DNA of 64,000 bases from Bacillota bacterium (GCA_023390655.1 JAEWCL010000015.1:62001-126000), one strand, 5' to 3'; numbered from the stretch's first letter, positions 43,914 to 52,773 are shown. Numbers and translations are program-made. The notes: generated from the sequence alone by a model not told the origin.

Positions 43914-45140
43914 TCAATCGTCCGCGATGAGTTCGGCGCCCAGCACCTTGATGAATACAAACGCGATGGCCGCCACGAACAACGCCATGGCGATGACGAT
44001 CACCGCCCCATAGCCGTAGTTGCTCTGGCCGATCATCAGTTTGTACGCATAGATGGAGAGCGTCTCGGTAGCACCGCCCGGCCCGCCGCCCGTCAGCACT
44101 GTAATGAGGTCGAACACGCGGAACGCGTCAAGCGTGCGGAACAGAAGGGCCACCAGCATGGAAGGTTTGAGCATGGGAAGCGTAATGGAGAAAAACGTGC
44201 GGGAAGCGCTGGCACCGTCGATCTTTGCGCTTTCATACAGCCCGCGGTCTATAATCTGCAGCCCTGCGAGCAGCAGCAGCGCCATATAGGGCGTCGTTTT
44301 CCAGACGTCTGCGAGTATGGCTGCCGCCATAGCACCGTGGGCGGAAAGCAACATCATCTGCGGAGATCTGATGAACCCCAGTGAGGCGAACATGTGAGCA
44401 ACGACCCCGCTGCCGCCATCGTACATATAGCTCCACATCAGGGCGGAAACGGCGGTCGGGATCGCCCATGGGACAAGCGCCGCCGTGCGCACCGCGCCGA
44501 TACCCCGCATAGCCTTATTCATAATGAGTGCGAGCAGCATGCCAAGCGTCAGCTCGAGCGCCACCGAAACAAGGGTAAACAGCATGGTGTGACCCAGCGA
44601 CTCAAAGAAACGCGTATCCTGCAGCAGCGCGCCATACGCGGCAAGGCCCGTAAAATTGCTTTTGATGACGCACGAGCGCATCTCGTCTGCAAGAATGCCG
44701 ATTTTATCCCGGTTGTAGAACGCAACGCCAACGTTCGCGTCGTACACGCGGTTGATGCGCGCCTCGGCGTCGTCAATGTACGATAAAAGCGCTTTCTCGT
44801 CCTCCGGGGAGAGTGCAAGGGGCTTTTCCGCATCCTTGTATGTTTGGAACATCGCCGCAGCTTCCGCCGAAACGGCTTCGAGCTCCGCTTTGTCGGCGCC
44901 TTCCACAAGCGTGATCTCATCGTCCAGGTAATAGGTGATGTAATCGCAATCCTCGGCAAACAGGCGGGCGTTAAAGCGGGTGCTCGTATACAGCCCGGCC
45001 GCGGTCTGGTCGTTTGTGCGGTAATCAAAAAAGGAATAGACGACCGAACAGAGGATGGGATAGAGCGCAAACGCCGCGATTAACAGCAGCAGCGGGATGA
45101 GAAATGCCAGCTGTCCCCCCGTGATCCGCTTTTTGACCAT
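43914..45140 (-). CDS. Carbohydrate ABC transporter permease (MalF-like) with a long extracellular insert
   Basis: From the ATG at 45140 (AAGGA upstream) the protein is 408 residues, about 110 longer than typical MalF-like permeases here. The extra length lies between the first helix (about 9-32) and the second, roughly residues 40-165. It is hydrophilic and rich in Glu, Asp and Ala (DEITLVEGADKAELEAV), with coiled-coil character. The rest is normal: the EAA loop is LYESAKIDGASASRTFFSITLPMLKP, and VLTGGGPGGATETLSIYAY follows. The insert should face outside and could touch the binding protein, as the P2 loop of MalF does. Confidence 0.9.
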   Translation of the reverse strand: MVKKRITGGQLAFLIPLLLLIAAFALYPILCSVVYSFFDYRTNDQTAAGLYTSTRFNARLFAEDCDYITYYLDDEITLVEGADKAELEAVSAEAAAMFQTYKDAEKPLALSPEDEKALLSYIDDAEARINRVYDANVGVAFYNRDKIGILADEMRSCVIKSNFTGLAAYGALLQDTRFFESLGHTMLFTLVSVALELTLGMLLALIMNKAMRGIGAVRTAALVPWAIPTAVSALMWSYMYDGGSGVVAHMFASLGFIRSPQMMLLSAHGAMAAAILADVWKTTPYMALLLLAGLQIIDRGLYESAKIDGASASRTFFSITLPMLKPSMLVALLFRTLDAFRVFDLITVLTGGGPGGATETLSIYAYKLMIGQSNYGYGAVIVIAMALFVAAIAFVFIKVLGAELIADD

Positions 45141-45201
45141 ACGCTTTTCCTTTCCCGGCATGCCCGCACCGTGGCGCGGCCCTGCGCCGGTATATACGGG
45201 A

Positions 45202-45225
45202 ACGGGCCCGTATTGCCGGGCCCGT
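45202..45225 (-). terminator. Intercistronic hairpin behind SBP gene
   Basis: A perfect 9-bp GC-rich stem (ACGGGCCCG / CGGGCCCGT) with a 6-nt loop lies between the binding-protein stop at 45337 and the MalF start. Confidence 0.7.
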
Positions 45226-45336
45226 CAGGCCATCCATCAAATCTTTTTTTTGCAGGGCTTCCCCTGCACGCGGTTTCATAGAAAGCCCGCCGTCAAAGCC
45301 GTCTTTCGCCTTGGCGGCAGGTATGAAGTGCCCTTC

Positions 45337-46614
45337 CTATTTCCCGAGCGCGGCGTTGATGGCCGCCACGGTATCCTCTATACTCTGGGAGCCGGAGAGG
45401 AATTTGTGCGCGTTTTGCTGGATGGCATCCGAGGTCTTCGCGTATTCCGCGGAGACTGGCCTTGCGATGGTGGTCGAAAGTGCGTTCTTGAAGCCTTCCA
45501 GCTTGAGCATTTCGTTGCCGGCGAGCACATCGGCATCTTCAAGCAACGCGTTGAAGCCGGGCAGGTAGCCGCCCTGCGTGGACATGATCTTCTGGCCCTG
45601 CTCGGTAGCGAGGAACTTCATGAAATCCCATGCGCCGTCCTTGTGCGCGGAGTTCTTGTTCAGCCCCAGCAGCCAGCCGCCGACGGTGGAGCCGCCGGGG
45701 AGGGGCGCGATATCCACCTGATCGACCGTTATGGTACCCTCGCTCTTGATGACGCCCCACTGGTACGGCCAGTTGCGCGCGAATACGCTCTGGCCCTTGA
45801 CAAAGCTGTTGGCGGTTTCGCCTTCCCGGTAATTGAGGATATCGGCGGGTACCGCCTTGGAATCCACAAACGCCTTCATGGCTGTGAGACCGCCCTGCAC
45901 GTTCGTCCAACCGGCGGTGAATTCGGCAAGGTTGCAGACAAGGCCTTCATACAGCCCGGACTGGAATGCGTAACCGTCCTGGGTATCGCCCTTGCCCTTG
46001 TAGCTGTCCGCCATAGCGAGCAGGTCGTCAAACGTATACTTGCCGCTGACGAGCTTCGCGGCGTCTTCCTGGGAAACGACATCCTTGCGGAAATACATCA
46101 GGCCAAGGTCCGGGAAGAACGGCAGCACGTACTGCTTCGCATTGTAGGAGCCGGACGCCATGGAGCCCGCGTTAAACTGGGAAATCTTAAGGCCCGCGTC
46201 CTTCATGAATTGGTCGATGGGTTCGATATAGCCCGCAGCCGCGAATTCGCCCGCCCACACAACGTCCATGGAAATGACATCGTAATCCGAGGAACCCGCC
46301 TTGAGCGTGGTAATGAGCTGTTCGCGCATGGCGTTGGAATCGTTGGTCATATCCACCCATTCCACGGTGAATTGATCCTGAGAGGCATTATAAGCGTCGA
46401 TTACGGCCTGCGTTGCCGGGGTACTGTCCGCCTGCGCGGCGAATTTAATGGTAACGCGCGGAACTTCTGTAGCTGCGGGCGCCTCAGTGGGGGTTGCGGG
46501 GGCTGCCGTGGGCTGGGCAGGCGCCTCCTCGGGCGTGGCCGCGGGTTGCGCGCAGCCGGTGAAGAGCGTGGCGATCATAAGCAGTACCATCAAAATACCG
46601 AGTAACCTTCTCAT
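45337..46614 (-). CDS. Sugar-binding lipoprotein of ABC importer (SBP family 1)
   Basis: The start is the ATG at 46614, with AAGGAGGAG upstream; the open frame to 46770 is non-coding leader. The 425-residue protein has a signal ending LFTGC (Cys at about 19), then a Pro/Ala/Thr tether. The mature part reads VTIKFAAQADSTPATQAVIDAY, DVISMDVVWAGEFAAAGYIEPI, YVLPFFPDLGLMYFRKDVV and GGWLLGLNKNSAHKDGAWDFMKFLA, classic for family 1. It heads the operon SBP-MalF-MalG-GH65 and is divergent from an AraC regulator. Confidence 0.93.
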   Translation of the reverse strand: MRRLLGILMVLLMIATLFTGCAQPAATPEEAPAQPTAAPATPTEAPAATEVPRVTIKFAAQADSTPATQAVIDAYNASQDQFTVEWVDMTNDSNAMREQLITTLKAGSSDYDVISMDVVWAGEFAAAGYIEPIDQFMKDAGLKISQFNAGSMASGSYNAKQYVLPFFPDLGLMYFRKDVVSQEDAAKLVSGKYTFDDLLAMADSYKGKGDTQDGYAFQSGLYEGLVCNLAEFTAGWTNVQGGLTAMKAFVDSKAVPADILNYREGETANSFVKGQSVFARNWPYQWGVIKSEGTITVDQVDIAPLPGGSTVGGWLLGLNKNSAHKDGAWDFMKFLATEQGQKIMSTQGGYLPGFNALLEDADVLAGNEMLKLEGFKNALSTTIARPVSAEYAKTSDAIQQNAHKFLSGSQSIEDTVAAINAALGK

Positions 46615-46969
46615 CGTGTTCTCCTCCTTATCATAATTAGGGCGTATTGCGCCTTTGCCGCTTTGCCGCGCCGCATGCGGAACATACATGAGACGAACCG
46701 TCTTGGCTTTTTTTTTGCACGGGCAGCGTGCCATGCCGGTTTGGCGCAAAATGATAAACTGTTTGAACAATTGAAAGCAGATTGACTTTCGGCGTAATTG
46801 CCGGGCAATTTTAAGAGAAGTGGAACGTCTTTTCAGGAACCGTTTGCCGATTTTTGCTTGATGAGAAAAGTATACTCATTTTGTTCGGAAAAGCATATCG
46901 TAATTTTCATAAAAATATTATAATATTCCTATACTGCTTGTCGAACAACCGATAAGGGGGGCGTCCATC
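46615..46969. promoter_or_regulatory. Divergent promoter region between GH65 importer operon and araC-type gene
   Basis: This 355-bp gap holds the leader of the SBP gene and, at 46910-46930, an AT-rich stretch with TATAAT suited to the plus-strand regulator gene. No gene and no clear palindromic operator were seen; AraC sites are usually direct repeats and hard to spot by eye. Confidence 0.4.
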
Positions 46970-48160
46970 ATGACGGATACCCGCTCCAGGCTTATGCGTA
47001 CCTATCATTATGCGACGGGGCTTGCCATCGAATGGTATGAGGATGATGTGCCCCGCCAGACTCTGCCCGGCGATGCAATCTGCGCGGGCGCCCTGCTTTT
47101 GGGCGGCACCAGGCTTTCCTCCCTTCCTCCTGTCTCCGGCGAGTTTTTATGCGCACAGTACTTTAACACGCGCTACCACGAGCGGTTTATCTGCCTCCGG
47201 CTGAACGAACGGGAGCTGCTGCTGGCAGGCCCGATGCTTAGTGAGTCCTTGGCCGAAACGGCGATCCTCCGGCTGATCCGAAGTGAAGCGCTTCCGCTCT
47301 GGCTCAAGCCCATGCTGACGGAATACTATGCGTCGCTGCCGGTCGCGGACGACAACCGCTATTATTACTCGGGAAAACTTCTCGAAGCACTTTGCGCTGG
47401 TGTGGGGCCCGATGCGGCGCATACCGCCCCCGTCCCGCCGGACGATGGCATCCAGAAAAGCTACTTTGAAAACACCTACAGCTACCGTATGAAGCAGTTC
47501 CAGCACCCGCCGTACGCGCTGGAGCAGGAAATCTGCCGCCTGATCGCCAACGGCGATAAAGAAAGCTCCGCAAAAATACTCGCGGAGATCAATGACGCCC
47601 CACGCGCCCTGCTGGCAGCGGACCCTGCGCGCTCACTCAAAAACTCGCTCATTGCAAGCTGCACGTTCATGACGCGCGCGGCCATCTCCGGCGGCGTTTC
47701 CCCGGACGAGGCGTTCACCTTGAGCGATGCGTTTATACAGCGCATGGAAGCCTGCACCACCATGGAGCAGCTTCTCCCGTTTGAAGGGGAAATGATCCGC
47801 GTATTCACCTCCCGCGTCAACCAGCTGTGCAACGCAAAGTATTCGCAGACGGTGCGGCAGGCGATGACGTATATCGAAAACCACCTGAGCGAACCGATGC
47901 GCCTAAGTGAAATCGCGGAGCATGTCTATTTAAACCCGCATTATCTTTGCGGGCTGTTCAAAAAAGAAACGGGGGAAGCGTTGTTCTCCCATATCCAAAG
48001 AAAGCGCGTGGAGGAATCCAAAGCCTTTATCCGGTATTCAAACAGTACGTTTGCCGAGATCGCCGCGTTTTATCAATTTTGCTCACAGAGCCATTTCGGG
48101 GAGGCATTCAAAAAGTACACGAACATGACCCCCGGCGCATACCGCAACCAGTTCCGGTAA
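46970..48160 (+). CDS. AraC-family transcriptional regulator
   Basis: The 396-residue protein has a long N-terminal region without a recognised cupin signature and a C-terminal AraC domain from about residue 290. MRLSEIAEHVYLNPHYLCGLFKKE is the first helix-turn-helix and FAEIAAFYQFCSQSHFGEAFKKYTNMTPGAYR the second. GGGGGG lies about 9 nt before the ATG. Divergent orientation to the GH65 importer operon makes it the probable activator. The N-terminal part presumably senses a sugar or phosphorylated product. Confidence 0.9.
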   Translation: MTDTRSRLMRTYHYATGLAIEWYEDDVPRQTLPGDAICAGALLLGGTRLSSLPPVSGEFLCAQYFNTRYHERFICLRLNERELLLAGPMLSESLAETAILRLIRSEALPLWLKPMLTEYYASLPVADDNRYYYSGKLLEALCAGVGPDAAHTAPVPPDDGIQKSYFENTYSYRMKQFQHPPYALEQEICRLIANGDKESSAKILAEINDAPRALLAADPARSLKNSLIASCTFMTRAAISGGVSPDEAFTLSDAFIQRMEACTTMEQLLPFEGEMIRVFTSRVNQLCNAKYSQTVRQAMTYIENHLSEPMRLSEIAEHVYLNPHYLCGLFKKETGEALFSHIQRKRVEESKAFIRYSNSTFAEIAAFYQFCSQSHFGEAFKKYTNMTPGAYRNQFR

Positions 48161-48273
48161 CCCTGCAGCGTAGAGGCCAATAATGGGCTTTACTTCCAAT
48201 ATTCATAAAAATCATGCTATGATAAGGATCCATGATACTATCGATCACATCATATAGATCGGAGGGATTTTTC

Positions 48274-48654
48274 ATGATTCCCGGAATACGCCTGGGAAAT
48301 ATTATGGTTGACTGTGACGACGAACAAAAGCTGTGCGAATTCTATCACCAATTGCTTGGCTGGGAAAAACGCAAGCTGTTCGGCCGCCCCGCGGTGTGCG
48401 GCCCGGATGGGGTTGTTTTTCTGTTTATCGAAGAAACAGGTTATCTCCCGCCGGTTTGGCCCGAGGAAGCGGCGCAGCAGCAAAAGCAAATGCACTTCGA
48501 TTTTCAGGTTCCCGATGTCCTGTCGGCAGTTGCATACGCCCAATCTCTTGGCGCTATAAAAGCGGCGCCGCAATTTGGGGGAAGCGAGTTCGTCACAATG
48601 CTCGATCCCGCCGGGCATCCATTCTGCCTGTGCGCACGGGATAACATGGCTTAA
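48274..48654 (+). CDS. VOC-family (glyoxalase-fold) protein
   Basis: From the ATG at 48274 (GGAGGG 7 nt upstream) the protein is 126 residues, a single vicinal-oxygen-chelate unit. The first half shows IRLGNIMVDCDDEQKLCEFYHQLLGW, and HFDFQVPDVLSAVAYAQSLGA plus FVTMLDPAGHPFCLC form the second beta-alpha-beta module. Related small VOC proteins bind metals or act as resistance or isomerase enzymes. No partner gene is adjacent, so the role is open. Confidence 0.85.
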   Translation: MIPGIRLGNIMVDCDDEQKLCEFYHQLLGWEKRKLFGRPAVCGPDGVVFLFIEETGYLPPVWPEEAAQQQKQMHFDFQVPDVLSAVAYAQSLGAIKAAPQFGGSEFVTMLDPAGHPFCLCARDNMA

Positions 48655-48712
48655 TCGCAATTTGAGTTCCCGGACAGCCCATATCCCGGAAAATATTTGT
48701 CAACGCATGACA

Positions 48713-48741
48713 ACAAAGCACCCCGTTAGGGGGTGCTTTGT
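48713..48741. terminator. Bidirectional terminator
   Basis: ACAAAGCACCCC-GTTAG-GGGGTGCTTTGT is a perfect 12-bp stem between the convergent VOC and dhaL genes. Its core is the same as that of the terminator at 37221. Confidence 0.85.
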
Positions 48742-48784
48742 ACGTTGGCATTCATATCTCTATTGATATTGCTTAGTCCGTTCG

Positions 48785-49414
48785 TTAATTGGCCCGGAAC
48801 TGCCGGTAGCCTTCCATCAGCAGCGCCGCCACCGCAGCGCCGGGGTCCAGCAAATCCCTGGAGGCTTCCCCGCGCGCGGCAGCCCTGCCGTGCACGGCTT
48901 TCATGCCATGGGTGGCTAAGAAATCCTGCTCGGCCCGTTTTGCGGCCTGCCCGGCCGCTTGGACTTCATCGGCCCCGCTCTTGGCGGCATCCTCCAGCAC
49001 GTCCACCGCACCGGCCAAACCGTCTAAAAACGTTTTATCACCCACCTGCGCTTTTCCACGCAGCTGAACGCCGTTGAAGAATTCCCGGAACAGGCTCGCC
49101 GTCGCCTGCGTATCCAACTCCAGCTGCCCCTTTAAGGCTTTCCCGGCCTGCATCAGGCCTGAGGCCATCAGCGTCCCCATTGTGGAGGGAACGGCCTCCG
49201 ACATGGCTTTGCCGGAAAAATAGAGAAGCTTGCCGATATCCGTTTCACCGTTCCCGCATGCCGCGTTCTTTGCCGCACGGAAGCCGTCGCTCATGGTGAG
49301 CCCCAGGTCACCGTCGCCCACAACGCTGTCAAGCCCGATCAGGTAATCCCGCTTTTCTTCCATGATGGCAGCCCATATGGAAATCAAACGCCTTATATCC
49401 TCTGCCTGTAACAT
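48785..49414 (-). CDS. dhaL: Dihydroxyacetone kinase, DhaL-type ATP/ADP-binding subunit
   Basis: From the ATG at 49414 (AAGGAG upstream) the protein is 209 residues, the normal DhaL length. The magnesium-nucleotide site reads LDSVVGDGDLGLTMSDGF, where many PTS-type DhaL proteins have His for the Leu. SMGTLMASG-like PSTMGTLMASGLMQAG and the DPGAAVAALLM C-terminus also fit. It follows dhaK by 19 nt. In PTS-dependent systems DhaL passes phosphate from DhaM to DhaK-bound dihydroxyacetone; no DhaM is encoded here. Confidence 0.9.
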   Translation of the reverse strand: MLQAEDIRRLISIWAAIMEEKRDYLIGLDSVVGDGDLGLTMSDGFRAAKNAACGNGETDIGKLLYFSGKAMSEAVPSTMGTLMASGLMQAGKALKGQLELDTQATASLFREFFNGVQLRGKAQVGDKTFLDGLAGAVDVLEDAAKSGADEVQAAGQAAKRAEQDFLATHGMKAVHGRAAARGEASRDLLDPGAAVAALLMEGYRQFRAN

Positions 49415-49433
49415 GTCGGCTCCTTTCGATACC

Positions 49434-50444
49434 TTAGAAGGAATGCTGCTGGAAAAACGGCGTGCAGGCAGCCGTGCGAAGCATCGCCTTGAGTTCATCA
49501 TCCAACTTGAGCAAAGAGACGGACGCGCCTGCCATTTCCATGGAGGTGGCATACTCCCCAACATAGACATGGAATACCGAGATGCCTTCTTTTGCGAGAA
49601 TCTCATGCACTTCCTTATACATGATGTACTGCTCCTCCAGCGGCGTTGCGCCAAGGCCGTTGATCAGCACCGCCACCTCATCGCCCGCGCAATAGGGGAT
49701 ATCGGCAAGTATCGGCTTCATCAGCTCTGTCACGACTTCCTTTGCAGAAGCAAGCTTGCCCCGGCGCATGCCTGTCTCGCCGTGGATGCCCATGCCGATT
49801 TCCATCTCGTCCTCGCCGATGGAGAAGCCCGGGCGGCCCACCCTGGGCACGATGCAGGGGCTTAGCGCCACGCCCATCGTCCGCACGTTGTCCGCGGCCT
49901 TTTGGGCCACCCGCTTCACTTCGCTGAGGTTCATGCCCTGTGCGGCTGCAGCACCGGCGCACTTATATACGAAGAAGATGCCGGCAACGCCCCTGCGCGT
50001 GTTTTTCCCGTTTACGCTTGCTTCGGAAGCCACATCTTCGCCGACCACAACCTGCTCCACGCGGATATCCGCCTCAAACGAGGCCATGTCCGACGCCATA
50101 TCGAAATTGAAAATATCGCCGTTATAGTTCCCGTAGATGTAGAGCACACCCGCGCCCTGATCAATTTCCTTGGTAACGGCAAGCATCTGCTCGGCGCTGG
50201 GGGACTGAAACACCTCTCCGATCGCGCAGCCGTCGAGCATGCCGTCGCCCACATAGCCAAGGAAGAGCGGGAGATGTCCGGAGCCGCCGCCCGTCGCAAT
50301 GCCCACCTTGTTCTGCGTTTTGCGCTTCGCGACAAGGCACTTTTTGTCCTCCCCCACATAGCCGAGCATATCGGCATGGGCAAGGTAAATACCATCGAGC
50401 ATGTCCGGTACAAAGGTTTCGGGTGTATTGAGTATTTTTTTCAT
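49434..50444 (-). CDS. dhaK: Dihydroxyacetone kinase, DhaK-type substrate-binding subunit
   Basis: The 336-residue protein has the DhaK fold. GIATGGGSGHLPLFLGYVGDGMLDGCAIG is near residues 48-76, YNGDIFNF and RGVAGIFFVYK follow, and the His that binds dihydroxyacetone covalently lies in MGIHGETGMRRG (about 220). AVLINGLGATPLEEQYI matches too. Substrate could be dihydroxyacetone or a related hydroxyketone. It is preceded by a 13-bp inverted repeat at its promoter and follows the aldolase and aminotransferase genes on the same strand, suggesting a shared pathway. Confidence 0.9.
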   Translation of the reverse strand: MKKILNTPETFVPDMLDGIYLAHADMLGYVGEDKKCLVAKRKTQNKVGIATGGGSGHLPLFLGYVGDGMLDGCAIGEVFQSPSAEQMLAVTKEIDQGAGVLYIYGNYNGDIFNFDMASDMASFEADIRVEQVVVGEDVASEASVNGKNTRRGVAGIFFVYKCAGAAAAQGMNLSEVKRVAQKAADNVRTMGVALSPCIVPRVGRPGFSIGEDEMEIGMGIHGETGMRRGKLASAKEVVTELMKPILADIPYCAGDEVAVLINGLGATPLEEQYIMYKEVHEILAKEGISVFHVYVGEYATSMEMAGASVSLLKLDDELKAMLRTAACTPFFQQHSF

Positions 50445-50528
50445 AGCCTACCTCCACAAAGCGCATAGTTTTGTGATACGAACCATCTTCACTTTATTCT
50501 ATCAGAGCGGATTCGTATATACTATTTT

Positions 50529-50564
50529 TTTGAAACGTGGACAAATAATTATCCACGTTTCAAA
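50529..50564. promoter_or_regulatory. Long inverted repeat at the dhaK promoter
   Basis: TTTGAAACGTGGA and TCCACGTTTCAAA are perfect 13-bp arms with a 10-nt spacer, between the aldolase stop (50577) and dhaK. On the minus strand TTGTCC, a 17-bp spacer and TATATA overlap the repeat as a weak promoter. The repeat is followed by A-rich sequence, so it is not a good terminator on that strand. An operator, or a hairpin separating the aldolase from dhaKL, are the options. Confidence 0.5.
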
Positions 50565-50576
50565 TGCGAAATAGCG

Positions 50577-51476
50577 TTACAGGATCACCTGGTTGAATTT
50601 CATCTCATCGAGCCTTGCGATCAGCCGCTTGGCCTCATCGCCGCATACCGCAACCATGGGCGCGCGCATCTTCTCGGTTTCAATCACGCCCATGTGCTTG
50701 AGCATCGCCTTGTAGCAGCCAATGTTGTTGCTTTCGCACAGGATGCCATTGAGAATATTCGTGCGGCGCTGCACCTTGACCGCCGCCTCCTGGTCGTTGG
50801 CGTGGATTGCCTTGGTGATCGCTTCATAGTGTTCGGCCACGATCATCGCGTTGCCGGAAACGACGCCCTTGCCGCCCGCGGCCATCACCACCTGGTAGAG
50901 ATGATCCGGGCCGACCAGCACGTCAAAATCCGGGATGGTCATGAAATCCTGGAGCTTTGTCATATCCGGATAGCTGTATTTGATGCCGACCACATTCGGG
51001 CAGGCGGCAGCAATCCTGGCCGCAAGCGCGCGGCTGATATCGTTGATGGCATTCTGCGGAATGCTGTAAAGATACACGGGGTAATCCTTGGGCAGGCTGT
51101 CCGCAACGGCTTTGTAGAACTGGAACAGCGCCTCGTCGGAAAGCTTAAAGTACCACGGCGTCACAACGCCGATGCCGTCAGCACCACATTCGAGCGCGTG
51201 GCGCGCAAGCTCTATTGTTTCGCTCGTATTGGCTCCGCCCACCTGTGCGAATACGGGCACGCGTTTTTTTGCCTGCTTCACAACCGTTTCGGTCACGAGC
51301 TTTCGTTCATCAACCGAAAGATAGGCCATTTCACCTGTCGTTCCGCAGGGATACAGGCAATCGAGATTCTTGGAAATGACATACTCCGCCAGGCTCTCCA
51401 GGGAAGCCGTGTCCACATGGTCGTTCTGCGTGAGCGGCGTTACCAGGGGGACCACCACATCATATAAGCGTTTCAT
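50577..51476 (-). CDS. DapA/NanA-superfamily class I aldolase (not DHDPS)
   Basis: The 299-residue TIM-barrel protein carries the pyruvate-binding PCGTTGE loop, the catalytic Tyr in VYLYSIPQN (about 135) and the Schiff-base Lys in VVGIKYSYPD (about 164). In dihydrodipicolinate synthase the segment after the Tyr contains the Arg that binds aspartate semialdehyde; here it reads IPQNAIND, so that activity is unlikely. Family members condense pyruvate with, or cleave it from, aldehydes and ketones. The neighbours (amino-acid importer, aminotransferase, ketone kinase) favour retro-aldol cleavage of a 2-keto-4-hydroxy acid. Confidence 0.87.
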   Translation of the reverse strand: MKRLYDVVVPLVTPLTQNDHVDTASLESLAEYVISKNLDCLYPCGTTGEMAYLSVDERKLVTETVVKQAKKRVPVFAQVGGANTSETIELARHALECGADGIGVVTPWYFKLSDEALFQFYKAVADSLPKDYPVYLYSIPQNAINDISRALAARIAAACPNVVGIKYSYPDMTKLQDFMTIPDFDVLVGPDHLYQVVMAAGGKGVVSGNAMIVAEHYEAITKAIHANDQEAAVKVQRRTNILNGILCESNNIGCYKAMLKHMGVIETEKMRAPMVAVCGDEAKRLIARLDEMKFNQVIL

Positions 51477-51500
51477 ACGTTTGCTTTCCTTTCTTATGAC

Positions 51501-52679
51501 TTACTTCCTGAGTTCCGCTACAAATTCCTTGATTCTCTGGATGCCCTCAATAATGTTCTCTGTTGAGGTCGCATAGGAGAGTCGGAAGAAACCCTCGCCC
51601 GAATTGCCAAAGCCGATGCCGGGCACGACACCCACATGCTTCTGCTCAAGCAGGCGGATTGCAAACTCCTCGGACGGCAGGCCCAGTTCCTGAATGTTTA
51701 CAAACGCATAGAACGCGCCCTGGGGCTTTACGCAGGAAAGGCCGTCGATAGCGTTGATGCCCTCATAGACCAAATCCCTTCTGCGCGCAAACTCCGCAAC
51801 CATCTGCTCCACATATTCTGTCGTGCCCGTCAGCGCCTCGACGCCCGCCCACTGCACCGCCGTGTTGACGCAGGAGATGGAGTTTTCATTGAGCCTGCTG
51901 ATGGCCTCGATGATATCCGCAGGGCCCGCCGTGTAAGCAAGCCTCCAGCCGGTCATCGCGTAGGTCTTGGAGAAGGACTGCACGATGATGGTGCGTTCCT
52001 TCATGCCGTCGATCATTGCGGGGCTGTAGAACTTCAGGCCGTCGAATATAATCTTATGGTACACCTCGTCGGAGATGATGATAAGATCATGCTTCTTGCA
52101 AAAATCACAGAAGGCGATGAGCGCGTCATACGTAATGACCGCACCCGTGGGGTTGTTGGGGGAATTCAATAAAATCGCCTTTGTCTTGCTGGTGAGCGCT
52201 TCTTCAAGCGCCGCGATGTTGTATGTAAAATTATCGCGCTCCTGTGTGGGAACAAGCACCGGCTTGCCGTACGCGAGCTTGGAATGGTTGGGATGGTTGC
52301 TCCAGCAGGGATCGGAAACGATCATCTCGTCATCGGCATCAAGCACCGCCAGCGCCGCCATCCGTAGCGAGTCCATGCCGCTGGGCGTGATGACGATTTC
52401 CGTTTCCGGGTTGTAATATTGGCCGTATTCCTTTTCGAGCGTACGGCTGATGGCATCGCGCAGTTCAGGAATACCCGCATTGGGCGCATACTTTGTTTTG
52501 CCGTCTTTGAGTGCTTTGACCGCCGCCTCTACGATGTTCGGAGGCGTCATAAAATCGGGCTCGCCGATTGTAAAGGAAACCATATCGTTGCAATTTGCGG
52601 CGATCTTGTTTTGTTTTTCTAAGAAAACCCGGATGTAGGACCGCTCTAAGCAAGAGCCTGCGCTTGATACACGATTCAT
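51501..52679 (-). CDS. PLP-dependent aminotransferase (class I/II)
   Basis: The start is set at the ATG at 52679, preceded by AAGGAG (12 nt away); the frame runs to 52727. The 392-residue enzyme shows the family-I aspartate-aminotransferase pattern: SFTIGEPDFMTPPNIVEAA, ILLNSPNNPTGAVI, IISDEVYHKIIFDG, the PLP Lys in VQSFSKTYAMTGWRLAY (about 236) and the C-terminal FFRLSYATS with the carboxylate-binding Arg. It would convert an imported amino acid to a 2-oxo acid. It lies 25 nt before the aldolase gene. Confidence 0.92.
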   Translation of the reverse strand: MNRVSSAGSCLERSYIRVFLEKQNKIAANCNDMVSFTIGEPDFMTPPNIVEAAVKALKDGKTKYAPNAGIPELRDAISRTLEKEYGQYYNPETEIVITPSGMDSLRMAALAVLDADDEMIVSDPCWSNHPNHSKLAYGKPVLVPTQERDNFTYNIAALEEALTSKTKAILLNSPNNPTGAVITYDALIAFCDFCKKHDLIIISDEVYHKIIFDGLKFYSPAMIDGMKERTIIVQSFSKTYAMTGWRLAYTAGPADIIEAISRLNENSISCVNTAVQWAGVEALTGTTEYVEQMVAEFARRRDLVYEGINAIDGLSCVKPQGAFYAFVNIQELGLPSEEFAIRLLEQKHVGVVPGIGFGNSGEGFFRLSYATSTENIIEGIQRIKEFVAELRK

Positions 52680-52709
52680 TGGGAAATTATGCTCCTTTTC
52701 ACATTTTTC

Positions 52710-52749
52710 AAAGACCGGCCCCGGCACTTAGCCCAGGGCGGCCTTTTTT
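52710..52749. terminator. GC-rich hairpin between livF and the aminotransferase gene
   Basis: An imperfect stem pairs AAAGGCCG-CCC-GGGC with its complement over about 14 positions around TAAGT. On the plus strand a T7 run follows; on the minus strand TTTGAAAAA follows. It probably reduces read-through from the liv genes. Confidence 0.6.
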
Positions 52750-52773
52750 TCTGCATGCTGTTGTCATACGGCT

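Noticed and set aside
45097..46605. Long plus-strand open frame of 502 codons opposite the SBP gene
   Set aside because: It is the shadow of a well-recognised lipoprotein gene in GC-rich DNA; no family motif or ribosome site. Similar shadows at 31522-32772, 55332-56408, 56534-57766 and 61093-62337 were rejected for the same reason.
50577..51476. Assignment as dihydrodipicolinate synthase (dapA)
   Set aside because: The Arg-containing segment needed for aspartate semialdehyde reads IPQNAIND, and the neighbours are catabolic rather than lysine-biosynthetic.
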